DNA from: Puccinellia tenuiflora
Lineage: Eukaryota > Streptophyta > Magnoliopsida > Poales > Poaceae
Length of the DNA stretch: 64,000 bases
Direction of reading: 5' to 3'
Assembly (NCBI GenBank): GCA_012064385.1
Contig: QRDG01000394.1
Location: 835,208-899,207 of the forward strand
Below are positions 53,701 through 64,000 of this stretch, one piece after another. How positions within the stretch are numbered: position 1 is the stretch's first letter; each line of letters opens with the position of its first letter. The position numbers were made by a program, and so were the translations under genes. Below the pieces are notes generated by a model, which made no database searches, was not told the origin of the DNA, and saw nothing but the letters and a program-made list of their open reading frames with translations.

Positions 53701-56700
53701 TCACTCGGAGTCCTCCTCGGTGTCATCTCCATCATCATCACCCTCTTCGTCATTGTCATCATCATAGTCCGAGCCACGCTTAGTCATCATCATCTTCAAC
53801 CTCCTTCTCACCCATAGGTGCCTTACCGGTGTTGCGCAAAGAAGACGGCATAGAAGACACGTCTTCAAACTCAAAATCAGCCCACGGGAATTGCTTGGTA
53901 TGCCACCGGTCATAGCTCACGGTCTTCTCACTCCCGGATGATTCCTCAGGTGGATTATCTTCAACATATGGGGGAGGAGGCGTATCCCTCTTCTTCTCCA
54001 ACTCCTTGTACAACTTGTGTTGATTAGAGATAATAAACTTCCTTTCCTTGTAGGCTTGGTAATTCTCCACTTCTCCTTGTGAAGGAACACATTCGTGTGA
54101 ATCATCACCCTTTGGAACCAAGTGAGCTTCTTCATCTCCTTGGTCACATTCTCCTTGCCCTTGCGAATCCATGAGGGAGGGTAGGCATTCTTACTTCTCC
54201 TCGGTACGGGTGCCACATCTTCTTCTTCTTCATCACTAGAAGCAAAAGGGACTCGTGAAGGAGCACTTGAGGAAGAAGGCTTGTCATGCTTGAGAATTTA
54301 AAGAGTGTGATGACCCACAAGTATAGGGGATCTATCGTAGTCCTTTCGATAAGTAAGAGTGTCGAACCCAACAAGGAGCAGAAGGTGTTGACAAGTGGTT
54401 TTCAGCAAGGTTTCACTGCAAGCACTAAAAGAGAAATGTTTTTGGATTTTAATTTAAAGAACAAGTAAATAAAAGAGTGCTACAATAATTGCAGCGAATA
54501 GCCCAATCCTTTTAAGCTCAAAGGACATGCCGGTTGTGTTACTTATGAAGATTAAAACATTCTCGAGGACACATGGGAGTTTTTGCCTAGCCAGTTTCAT
54601 TGCACGCCGGTTATTAACCTTCAATGTTTTGATAAAGTGCTGTGTGGGTGGACCTATGCTAATGCACCGCCCTTACTTGGACAAATACGCACTTGTGATT
54701 AAACCCCTTGCAAGCATCCGCAACTACAAGAAAGTAATTAAGATAAAAACCTAACCAGAGCCTTAAACTCCGAGACCCTACGCTCCCTAGTGCACTAGTT
54801 CACAAATTGGGGTTTAGGTTTCTGTAACTCCTGCAACCCTACCATAAGCAAACTAAATACACTATGCATTCCCCTAGGCCCTTTGAAAGGTGAAGTATCA
54901 TGTAGTCGACGTTCACATGATACCACTAGAGGAATAACACCACAACATAAATCAAACCATTAAATATTACTCAACATAATGCAATTACTAGCAACTAGGC
55001 TTTCCCCATGTCCTCAAGAACCAAACGAACTACTCACAAGACATCATATAGATCATGATCAGAGGTTATATGAATAAGGGAAAAAATCTGATTGTAAAGA
55101 TAATTCACCGATAAAACTCTCAAGCATCAACTACAAGTAGTAATCAACACCCGGGATGCGATTCCAATGAACTAATAACAAAACAACGACGATTGCTACA
55201 GCGGGATGAGATGGGACGGTGACGGTGATGATGGTGCTAATGATGGAGATGGTGTTGATGATGATCACGATTATGGCCGGCGTGATGGCGATGATGATGT
55301 CGATGATTCCCCCCTCCGGGAGGGAAATTCCCCGGCAGATTTCTCCCTGCCGGAGCTCTTCTTCTCTCTGTCTGGTTTCCGCCTCGTGGAGGCAGCGGAA
55401 AAATTCCTCTTTGATACCCCCGAGGTTTTTAGGTCAAGGGTCAATAATACATCGAAGGGGAGCCGGAGAGGGGCCACAGGGACCAGGGGCGGGCCCCACC
55501 CGCGGCCCTAGGTGGGCCCGTGGTAGGGGGTCGCCCCTGCCCCCTGTTGCTCGCCTCTTCGCCCCCTTCTGGCTTCGTGACTTATTTCTCGAAATATTAT
55601 GCTCTGAATTTTCCTGGAATTTTTGGGGCTTCCGAAGTTAGGTGTCTTGACAGGTACTTTTCCAGCTGATTCCAGGCTGCGGCGGATGCATCTCTAATAA
55701 TTGCCAAACATGAAAAATGGGATAAAATAACATAAGTATTGCATCATAATATGAAATATATCAATGAATAAAGATAAATTATGATGTAAAATAGTGATGC
55801 AAAATGGACGTATCAGAGTGCCGGTCTTGTGCAAAGTTAAGTGCTCTTGATTAAGAGAAGGTACCCGGTTGAGAATTAGCTTCATCACATACGGTGCATA
55901 AATAGGATTCTTCCTCTCATGGACGACCCAATGAAGCTCACACTTGATGAAGTCCATGACATCGATTTCAAACCCTTGGCAATTCACACCGGCATTGAGA
56001 ACATCATATGATTGGCAGAGAAGATTTACCAACCCACCACGAATAGCATCTAAATTTCCGGCTTGAGGGGCAATATTGTACTGAAACATGCGAAGAAGGA
56101 TGTTGAAGGTGGGTAGCAAGTCCTTGTTTGTACCTATGGAGGCCTTGTTGAGATAAAGAGGAGCCAACCGACCCTTCTCATAGTGCAGACCCTCCACATG
56201 CATTATCCTCCCTTTAGACTCATCACCACTACGAAACTCATACCCAAGCAACTCACCAAAGAGCGTCATAGAGGACTCGCACCGGATAGGCCCGGTCATC
56301 CAAGTCAAAGTGACATCGGCATCCTTCCCAAACTGAATGGTGTCCAAGAATTGATGCCAAGCTTGATATCAAAGTGTTGTTGAGTGGACATGAGCTTCTC
56401 AAGCCCAAGCTTCCGGGCAATCCATGCGACCTCTTGAAAGTACGGCTTAGTGCTTAAGGAGGTGCGGTTGAGCACCTTTTGCTCACAAACGGCCTTGGTC
56501 GTGGACAATTTTGCATATAACTTCATCATCACAAGTTCTTGTTCTTTCCTCCAAAAGAGCGGATTGTTGGAGTCTTGAGGCATGTCAAAGAACTGCTGCT
56601 CCCTCATACACCTAAACTCTACCTTGCCCAAGTTAAGCACTGAGGTAATGTTCTCATAACGAGCCTTCTTAGCCCTCTCATTTTCAAGAAATGCAGCTTC

Positions 56701-56905
56701 AGCCTTTTTTCTGTGCAGCCTCTCTAGCAGCAGCACCTCTGTCACGCTGTACACGACGGCCATCCTCTGTCTCGTCCAAATAGGCCCGAGAGCCCCTTTT
56801 TTTCCGAGTTGGTTTATTGGAGTTGTGAGCGGGGGTCTTGTACCTCCTGTTATCTGTGAAAAAGGAGATAGAGGATAGCATGGGGATAAGCATACATGTC
56901 CACAA
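53701..56905 (-). pseudogene. Extra ORF downstream of copia pol, disrupted
   Basis: The minus-strand reading order is basic (KPTRKKRGSRAYLDE), then coiled, Ala/Glu-rich (KKAEAAFLENERAKKARYEN). A folded-looking middle part follows (GPIRCESSMTLFGELLGYEF; MDFIKCELHWVVHERKNPIY), then an acidic, Pro-rich tail (RDTPPPPYVEDNPPEES). Plant SIRE/Maximus copia elements have a hypothetical protein of this sort after pol; its role is unknown. It is broken by an extra A in a run near 56705, a frameshift near 56370 and the solo LTR at 54308-55815. Further frame changes occur around 53900-54200. Confidence 0.7.
54308..55815 (-). mobile_element. Solo LTR of a gypsy element
   Basis: 1,508 bp with ends TGATGACCCACAAG and GGACGTATCA and TSD GAGTG at 54303-54307 and 55816-55820. 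In the usual orientation it begins TGATACGTCCATTTTGCATC, like abundant Triticeae gypsy LTRs (the Fatima/WHAM/Sabrina group, exact family uncertain). No internal domain remains, so it arose by LTR-LTR recombination. It interrupts the copia extra ORF. Confidence 0.93.
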
Positions 56906-56954
56906 GAGGAAAAAGAAGAAACAATTGGAGAGTCGAAAGCACCAGAAATTGATC

Positions 56955-57545
56955 TACACCGGAGTTTCTGGTCTCAGGGGCCGGAGATTCCGGCCACACC
57001 GGAGTCTCCAGTCTTGGACAGACCGGAGTCTCCGGCCCTGAGGCTGGAAACCTAGGGCTAGGTCAAAATTTGTTGCAAAAGACTCTAAAATTGTTACATC
57101 TAGATGAAAAAGTGCCAGCTAAAGGATTCTACACCAAAAGGAACAAAAGTACAGCCCTCAATCCATCAACTAGGAAAACCTAGGGGGAAGGAGAGAGGAA
57201 GATATGTTGGCCCTTCATGGTGGAGACCAATAATGGGGAGGAGGGTCCCCGGTGTTGGAGAGGTGGAGGGGGCCGGCGGCACGGTGGAATCTGGCGGCTG
57301 GGGGGCGGCCGGAGGGCACCTCCAAGCAGGGGCGGCGACAGGGGCGAGATTTAGGGTCGGGGTGTAGAGGGAGTTGTGATTCAACCCCCACGCCGATCCC
57401 CTTTAGAACCCTGCAAAAACTGCCGAGACCGGAGTCTCCGGCCTAAGCACACCAGAGTCTCTGGTGTAACCGGAGTCTTCGTGGCTTAGGGCGGAGACTT
57501 AGGTCAGACCAGAGTCTTCGGTGCTACACACCGGAGTCTTCGGCC
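56955..57545. repeat. Second cluster of CCGGAGTCTCCGG-type motifs
   Basis: Perfect and variant copies at about 56957-57050 and 57425-57545, in the untranslated spacer between copia pol and the extra ORF. This is the same motif as in the LTR at 39759-40145. Confidence 0.85.
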
Positions 57546-57821
57546 CCCACTGCTCAGAAATGCAATTTATGGAGTTGGACATGTATGTGGCAAGAGGAGA
57601 AAGTTTTTGGGACAAGATGGGGCTTGGGATAGATTTCACAAACTGGAATGGTACTTCACACTCAACTTGCAAGAAGCAAATTCAATAAATGCCAAGATTG
57701 AGTGAGTTTCCCAAAAGAACAAGAGATTTGCAATAAAGACCAATAAAACACCAAAAGAACCAAGTCTTCATAAACAAGAGGTCGGTGGCCTAGGCCACCA
57801 TGTAAGAGTTTATGGCATGAC

Positions 57822-59715
57822 TATTGGAGATATGCCCTAGAGGCAAATAAATAAAGGAGTTTATTGTAATATCTCCTTAAAGTTTATAATTAGTTTTATA
57901 TCATGCTAGAACTGTATTAAGAGGAAACATTAATACAGGTGTGGTATATAAACAACCAGGTCCCTGGCATGTATATGGATACACTAGTTCATTGGTCAAC
58001 CGATGATTGGGGTTTCCCAATCATGGGCATTTATGCTAATTGACAATGGAGTCATTTCATTGGGTGAATGAAAGTGATGGACGTTACCCAACCGCAATTA
58101 TCACAACGCGATCAAGTCATGTAGTTCTCCATTGTGATGATTAGAAAACGTGGTACTTATTCCTTAGACCGTGAGATAATAATCCTATCACTATCGCCCG
58201 AGCATGCCTTGACTGTATCAACCGTCACACCGTAACAGAGTGATCATAATGGTGCAGCTCAGGAATACAAAGGTGGTATGTTGAGAAGTATGTATCAAGA
58301 AGCGGGATTTGCACCTCCGCGTGACGGAGAGATACTCTGGGCCCACTCGACGAGTCTTCATCCAAATAAGCTGCGCAGCGTATGACTAGGTCATGGGGAT
58401 GAAAGATCACGGGAACGATTTGAATGAGACTTGACCAGTAACGAGATAGAACAAAGCATGGAGATGCTGGATGATCAGATCTCGGGCAAGTCAGTATCGC
58501 GATAGCAAAGGGAATGAGAATCTATGTTTATGGTTCAACGAGAAAGTTATTTCGTGCAATGCACATGGGTCATTATGGGCATCCTAGTCCCGCTAATGAT
58601 CATTAATCGGAGAGAGGTCTCGATCATGTCTGGAGTCTTCCCGAACCATAGGGTAACACACTTAAGGGTTTGACGACGCTAGGAGATCGTTCTAGTAGTG
58701 TTGGAATTACCGAAGATAGGATAGGAGAGAACCGGAAAAGTTCCGAAGAAATCCGAAGGAGTATCGGAGTGATCTGGAAGGAGTTTCGGAGTCACGGGAA
58801 TTTATATATGATATGAATATATTAATTGGAGAATTATATATATTCATATTGGTGGAAATAAATTCAATAATGTATAAATAATTAATTGGAGAATTAAATA
58901 TTTATATATGATAATAAATAAATTAAATAATAGATAAATATATTAATTGGAGAATTATATACTTATTTATTGATTTTATAAAGTTATTTATTAATAAAAA
59001 ATGTTTTAATTCGAATTTTAGGGGCAGCCCACCTAAATGGGCCACTTTCGGAAGGAAGGAGCAAATTAGGGGGGCCGACCACCCTAGAGGGCCAAGGAGG
59101 CGGGTGGGCCACCCAACCCTAGGCCGAGTCGGCCAAGGGGAGGGCTTGGCCGGCTGCACCCCCTCTCCCCTCCTCTTTTTCTTTAGTCCCACATGGGGGA
59201 GCTAAGGAGGAGGGGTGCCCTCTTCCACCTATATATATGGGTGCCACGTGGTGATTTTTATTAAGCCAAAAATTGGAGAAAATCCAATAAATCCCACGAC
59301 ACCTCCCACCACCTCTCCACCTCTCTCGTACCCGTGGTCCCAAGAAGGACCGCGCACGAGAGAGAAATCTTCCCCGCTGCACGCCGTCGTGCTGCCGGAA
59401 TTCCGCCAGAAGATCTACTTCCGCAACCTTGGTGGGATCGGAGGGACCGGGAGTCGTCGTCATACACCGTACGTGTGTGAGTACTCGGAGGTGCCATTGT
59501 GGCACCGGTCATCGAACCAGGATCATCACGACCTTGAGGTCGGCTTCGGTTCGACTACATCATCCACGTTCCTCTCGGAATGTTAAACGCTTTCGGTCTA
59601 CAAGAGGTATGTCGCTGAAACCGTCCCGTTACCGCATTACTAATAGATAGATCCTGGCTAGTTTTGGTGTTGTGTTAGATATAAATTTTTTGTTTTTCAT
59701 CTACGAACCCCTTCA
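57822..59715 (+). mobile_element. Solo LTR of a BARE/Angela-like copia element
   Basis: 1,894 bp beginning TATTGGAGATATGCCCTAGA (normally TGTTGGA...) and ending ACCCCTTCA, with TSD ATGAC at 57817-57821 and 59716-59720. The first 150 bases and the 3' end resemble the BARE/WIS/Angela LTR group. A TATATATA box-like site lies at 59230-59237. Three spaced copies of TTAATTGGAGAATTA occur at 58830-58960. The start dinucleotide TA shows a mutation of the canonical TG. No interior is left. Confidence 0.93.
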
Positions 59716-59720
59716 ATGAC

Positions 59721-59925
59721 ATCGCGAAGATATATCTTGGGTTCATAACCAATACTCGTGATTTAAGCTCACAATTCATGAATTGAAAATAGAGACAAAT
59801 GAATTTTTACTTTGGGCATATTGGGGGGAGGGAGAGCCCAATTTATTAGGACAACACTCCCCCTAAATCCATGCCTACACCTAAACCAAATATATAGTCA
59901 ACCTATAGATGTGTGTGCAAGATGG
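59721..59925 (-). other. Copia spacer after pol
   Basis: Non-coding copia sequence between the solo-LTR insertion and the pol stop codon. It contains a GGGGGGAGGGAG purine stretch on the plus strand. Confidence 0.5.
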
Positions 59926-60007
59926 TCAAGTAAAGCTCCTTGAATCCACGATATTTAGCTCATTCCTCAAATAAGTGAATCTTGCTTCATCAAGTGGCTT
60001 CGTGAAT
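59926..60007 (-). pseudogene. C-terminal end of copia polyprotein (RNase H)
   Basis: Minus-strand FTKPLDEARFTYLRNEL then NIVDSRSF and a stop at 59926-59928. The ADIFTKPL...F..LR.ELN block is the end of Ty1-copia RNase H. It is truncated at 60007 by the gypsy LTR, so only about 26 codons are visible. Confidence 0.85.
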
Positions 60008-63000
60008 TGTAACAGCCCCAGTTTGGTACCCTAAAATATGGGCCAAATTTGCACTTTTTGCTTTGCAAACATTGCATCATGGCATCCATTTAAATTGCTA
60101 AATTTAAAACAAAGCAAGTTTGGAAAGCAATTAAAAGGAAACAAATCCAAATCCCAAAAATCTCCAACCTCAATGCAATTGCTCAACTTGGTGAAACCAA
60201 ATTAATTTGAACTTCCAAATTGTTCAGGAAGTTCCAAGTTTAATTATTATGACCAATTGTCAAAATCCAATTTTGACAAGCAAAGATTTTAATTTGAGAA
60301 TTCAAATTGGTGCAAACCAATTCTTATTTTTGAAACCAAATTAGACTTTCCAAAAATTCCAAATAAAATTATGGGGAGCTTCATAAATATATTGGGAGCC
60401 TCCATGAAAAATTTCATTATTTTTGGAAATGCTTAAGTGCTCCAAATAAATACATTTTTGGAAATTTTCAAAAATGACTATAATCAAACCCTGTGAATAA
60501 ATGGGGAGCTAAACATTTTATTTGGAGCCCCAAATTTTTTGTGGAGCTTCCTCATGTTATGAGAAGCCTATTTGAATTTTGGTGGAATTTTAGAAAATGT
60601 TTTAGGGCCTCATTTCAAAATTAACAAAGTGCTGCTGGACCTTTTTGTAAATAAAATAAATGGTGCCAGGGGGTTTTCGCGAAACCATCTTCTCCCTCCT
60701 CACTTTCGCCACAGTGGCCGGCTCCATGCCACCATACCGCCCGCCCCTGTGTCACACACTGCCGGGCCCCCTGCCGCGCTGGAGGTTAAGGACGCGCCCA
60801 CGACTCCTCGCTCACCATCTGCTCCCCTCTCACCTGCTCCCCTCCCCTGCTTTCTCCCTCTCGACTCGCTCCCGAGCTCCACCCTAGCCGAGCGCGTGCC
60901 GCCGCATCGCCGTCGCTCCGAGCCATCCCGGACGAATCGAAGCGCGCCATCTCCTCCGCCGCGTCACCCTCTACCTCCTCGAGCTAGGAATCGCGCCGGG
61001 GAGCCGGGAATTGCCGCCGTCGGCTGCATCTTCTTCCGCTCTGGCCGCCGTCATCCGCCGGAGTCCTCCTCGAATTGCCGCCACCTCTGACCTCCCTCGT
61101 CACCGACGCGAGCACCCACGCTACGAGGGTGAGCTCGCCGTTCTTCCAGACCTCCTCCCGCTCCCCCTCTCCCTCTCCCCGTGCATGCTCGTCGCTGTCG
61201 GTCACCACCACGCCGCCCCGGTCGTGCCGGCCTGGGGACCGGCCTGGGCCGGCTAGGAGGCTGGCAGCCTCAGGTCCATGCCCGACCTGGGCTCTGGTCT
61301 GGGCCAGCCGGGAGGCCGGCTGTCTCCGATAGGCCCCCGGCCTAGTGTTCGGCCGGGGACGGCCAGCGGGCCGGTCGCCTCAGACACCAGCCCGGCCTGG
61401 AAACCGGCCTGGGCCGATCTGGAGGCCGGCCCAAACAGTAAAAACAGTAAATTTGAATAAATTAAATAAAATGATAACTATCTAAATATTGGTTCAAATT
61501 TAGCAAATGATATACCAAATTGTTCAGAAAAACAAACCCTACCTTTTGGTATCATTGTAATGATCTTTTGAAACTATTATTTTGCTGTTTATTAAAAATT
61601 ACTAAAATGGCAAAAATAATAACAATTTTGGGAAAACACATAACTCGATAAATAATTAACCAAAAATTGTGAATAAAATATCAAAGTGATCAGCGTGTCA
61701 AATGCTATCAAACCATGTTAACATCACCTCATGATCACAAAATTTTCCTTTAAAGTTATTCTTTAATTGTTTAAAAGATTTAAATTCAAATAAATATTTA
61801 ATTCGCTATTTATTCATAGAAACTCGGAAAATTACAAATAAGGTACCAAAGCAATCGGAAGAACAACACCTATCTAATCATGTCATGTTCATGCATATTC
61901 AAGCCGCTTCTTTAATAATGTAATAATTTATAAACAATGTGGCCATTAAGTTAAATATGGGGTTGTTCCCAAATAATTGCACTAATTATTTGGCACTCCA
62001 TTTAATATTGTTAGTTAAATTATATGGGTATATCATTGCATAAATTGGACATGTCATCATGATTGTGCATTGCACCTTGTCTTCCTGTTATTTATTTGTT
62101 CTTCTATTATTGTTTGGGTATCGATAGATTCCGAAGTCGAGGGTTCCCCTACCTATCTCGACGAGCAGTACTACATGCCCCGGCAGCAAGGCAAGAGATA
62201 ACCTAACCTTCTTGGCATATAGCATCCTATTGCTTTACCCAATTATTTTATCCACCATAATATTGCATTCGGTTCCAATGTCACTTTTGATCAAGATGTA
62301 GAGAATCCTATGAATTGCATTGTCCCCTGAACCATCACATGTTTCCCCTCCTATGAACCATAGGTTTTATGTGTTGGCCGGAGATAATATATATAACTAT
62401 GGTATATATGCTTAGCTATGCTTAGCCATGCTTAGTCGAATGCTATATTTTTTTTCGGTGATTAAATTCCATGATTATGATGTTGATGGAATGTTCGGAC
62501 ATGGTGGTTATTTGTGTACTTAATTAAAATGCTGAGAAGGCTTGGATGAGTTGCCATCGGGGATGGTGTTTTGTCTCATTCTTGCCCCTAGGTGCGAGTT
62601 CTTTACCTCTTGAACCAAGACGAGCGTGCTTCCAATGGTGGGGACATATGGAATCCCCTCTAACTAAATAACTTGTGCGGGCGTATCCAAGGGTCCTCTA
62701 GTTTGCTATTTCCATTTGCGGGTGAGTGTGTGGGTGAAAAAAGAAACGATGAGGATGGTGGTGTTTAGGGTGTGGCGATGGGGGCAGGGGCTGAAATAGG
62801 CTGGATAAATTTGTCCTATCGCTACAGACGATCCTTGGATAGTCTCATGCGAGGTAAAGGTTTAACCGCGCCCACTTGCTAGCTTTCCTCGGAAGAGAGC
62901 TAATCAGGCGAGCCAGACGGTACCGATGGGTAAATTAGTACACCCCTGCAGGGTTTAATCTTTTCGAAAAGTCGTGTCTGTGGTTATGGACGACTTGGGA

Positions 63001-63819
63001 ATAGTCGATAAGATCATAGAGAATCTGAACCTAATTAATTAATTTGGCAGCTAAAGGTTGCATTTCAATGTGTGATAAAGGTTCATTTCCTCGAGGGTGA
63101 TTCGAGGGAGTGCCTTGGTGGAGATGAGTGATGAGAAATGGTTACTATGGGTTCATTGAGAACCAAAGATGGAGGTTTACTCTCTTATCCCTTTTCGAAA
63201 AACATTCTGAGTAGTCGATACCATGAGTCATTATGTCTTTTGAAAAGGAAAACCAGCTTTATGCAAATTAGCTATTATACGGCTTTAGAGCCTTGTCATC
63301 ATTGGGCCTATATCGCCCTACTAAACTTACGAGTATGTCGTACTTAGTCTCTCCTTGTTGAATATTATTTGTTTCAGAGGAGGACGACACCGAGCAGACA
63401 GGTGGGTTCTTCGTGGACAATGACGAGTAGTCTGGGGTTCCCAGGTGGCAGCTTGGGACGTCGTGGAACAAGCTGGCTGGGAAATGTTTATCTGTAGGCC
63501 TCTTAGGCCATATTTTGGATCTTGTTGTATTAGACAACTACCTCGCTTCCGCATGATGTACTAATGGGTCGATGACCTCTGTGTGTATGTTTGTATCTTT
63601 CTCATATATGAGTTGCTTATGACCTTTGTGTCGTAGAGTCTGTGATGTGCCAGTTGTTCCACAAGTCTTGATCTCTTTATTATACATTGATAGCTATGCC
63701 AGTGTTTATGGCATGATCGATGTGTTGCGTGCGAGCGGTAACCCCATGCCCTTCGATTGTGTGGCATAGCATGTGGGTCACATAGCCTCTCTGTATAATT
63801 CCGGGGTCGGGGCGCTACA
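60008..63819 (+). mobile_element. 5' LTR of a gypsy element (probably Tekay/Del chromovirus type)
   Basis: Begins TGTAACAGCCCCAGTTTGG and ends GGGGCGCTACA, followed after three bases by TGGTATCAGAGC. The length of 3.8 kb is typical of long-LTR chromoviruses of Triticeae. TGAAT just outside (60003-60007) is the likely TSD. It includes GC-rich sequence at 60690-61230, a GGCCGGCC cluster at 61235-61435 and AT-rich sequence to 62120. Open frames within it are incidental. The rest of the element is beyond the window. Confidence 0.85.
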
Positions 63820-63822
63820 AGT

Positions 63823-63834
63823 TGGTATCAGAGC
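63823..63834 (+). promoter_or_regulatory. Primer binding site, initiator Met-tRNA type
   Basis: TGGTATCAGAGC, complementary to the 3' end of tRNA-iMet, three bases after the LTR end. Confidence 0.92.
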
Positions 63835-64000
63835 AGGACTGCCTGTAGGAAACCCTTTCTATTGGTCGATGTCGAGTCTAGTGTTGAAAGTTATTTATAA
63901 CCTAAAAATGAGTTGTGAAAAACCCTCTTAGGATTCTTTTTACTCCTTATCCAACTCGCTCTAGTCTGAGTTCATCTTACCTCTATTTGTTTTAACGGTT
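63835..64000 (+). other. Start of the gypsy interior (truncated by the window edge)
   Basis: The leader sequence before gag; no gag start is reached. Confidence 0.6.

Larger units (their letters stand above)
38995..60007 (-). mobile_element. Copia retrotransposon (SIRE/Maximus-like), nested host element, continues past later insertion
   Basis: Minus-strand element. Its 3' LTR ends at 38995 (plus-strand TGAAAG, with ATGGG just outside as the probable TSD) and begins at 53144 (plus-strand CTTTCA). A purine-rich tract (minus AAAAAGGAGAT) lies just outside the LTR start. Upstream in element sense is an extra ORF downstream of pol (56905-53701). The last codons of pol, FTKPLDEARF...LRNELNIVD, sit at 60006-59926. 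The rest of pol is separated from the window by the gypsy LTR at 60008. Insertions within it are the CACTA element, two solo LTRs and that gypsy element. Confidence 0.85.

Noticed and set aside
55206..55641. Asp- and Met-rich frames over a GATGAT tract
   Set aside because: Simple-sequence artefact inside the solo gypsy LTR.
60572..61460. 172-codon Pro/Ser-rich plus-strand frame and neighbours
   Set aside because: They lie within the gypsy LTR; such frames are common in GC-rich LTR segments and do not encode gag.
63823..63834. Match to tRNA-Met
   Set aside because: Only the 12-base primer binding complement is present, not a tRNA gene.

Overview
The window looks like nuclear DNA of a grass, most probably a Triticeae species (wheat, goatgrass or barley group). 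It has two intact plant genes in a small gene island. The rest is repeat-rich: a Stowaway MITE, a plant LINE, a Helitron remnant, a CACTA element, a MULE-type element, Ty1-copia and Ty3-gypsy retrotransposons and solo LTRs. Species and family assignments rest on remembered sequence style, because no database search was possible.

Layout. 1-4667 holds low-copy sequence followed by a 5'-truncated, dead LINE flanked by a 13-bp target-site duplication (TSD). 5270-6290 holds a broken partial copy of the ALF4 gene, with a Stowaway-like MITE at one of its splice donors. 9125-11566 is an intronless 813-aa P-class PPR gene on the minus strand. About 280 bp upstream of its start, a 2.0-kb insertion (11858-13880) lies between 14-bp direct repeats. 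14654-20364 is an intact 14-exon minus-strand gene for an ALF4/glomulin-like protein of 606 aa. Its intron 12 carries a 148-bp Stowaway MITE.

20365-26160 is non-genic, with two large degenerate minisatellites and weak gene relics. 26160-36375 looks like the remains of a Helitron: host-gene-like 5' sequence, an LTR-like block (28129-30406), a broken Rep/HUH gene (34405-35312) and a hairpin plus CTAG 3' terminus at 36342-36375.

From 38995 to the right edge the window is one nest of transposons. The host is a minus-strand copia element of SIRE/Maximus type; its 3' LTR is 38995-53144 and its pol gene runs toward the right edge. That LTR is split by a 12.8-kb CACTA element (40228-53054, TSD AAT) that lacks a visible transposase and carries host-gene fragments, including a broken J-domain. 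The CACTA itself holds a 573-bp MULE-like element (41782-42354, 9-bp TSD) and a complete 7.2-kb non-autonomous gypsy element (42518-49687, TSD CCAAG). Further right the copia interior is hit by two solo LTRs (54308-55815, TSD GAGTG; 57822-59715, TSD ATGAC). It is finally cut within its RNase H region by a 3.8-kb gypsy LTR (60008-63819) followed by a Met-tRNA-type primer binding site.

Only the PPR gene and the ALF4-like gene appear functional. They are adjacent, on the same strand, and are probably an organelle RNA factor and a nuclear cell-division/ubiquitin-ligase regulator; nothing ties them into a shared pathway. I found no rRNA, tRNA, CRISPR or operon-like system. The notable features are the nesting and the gene capture.
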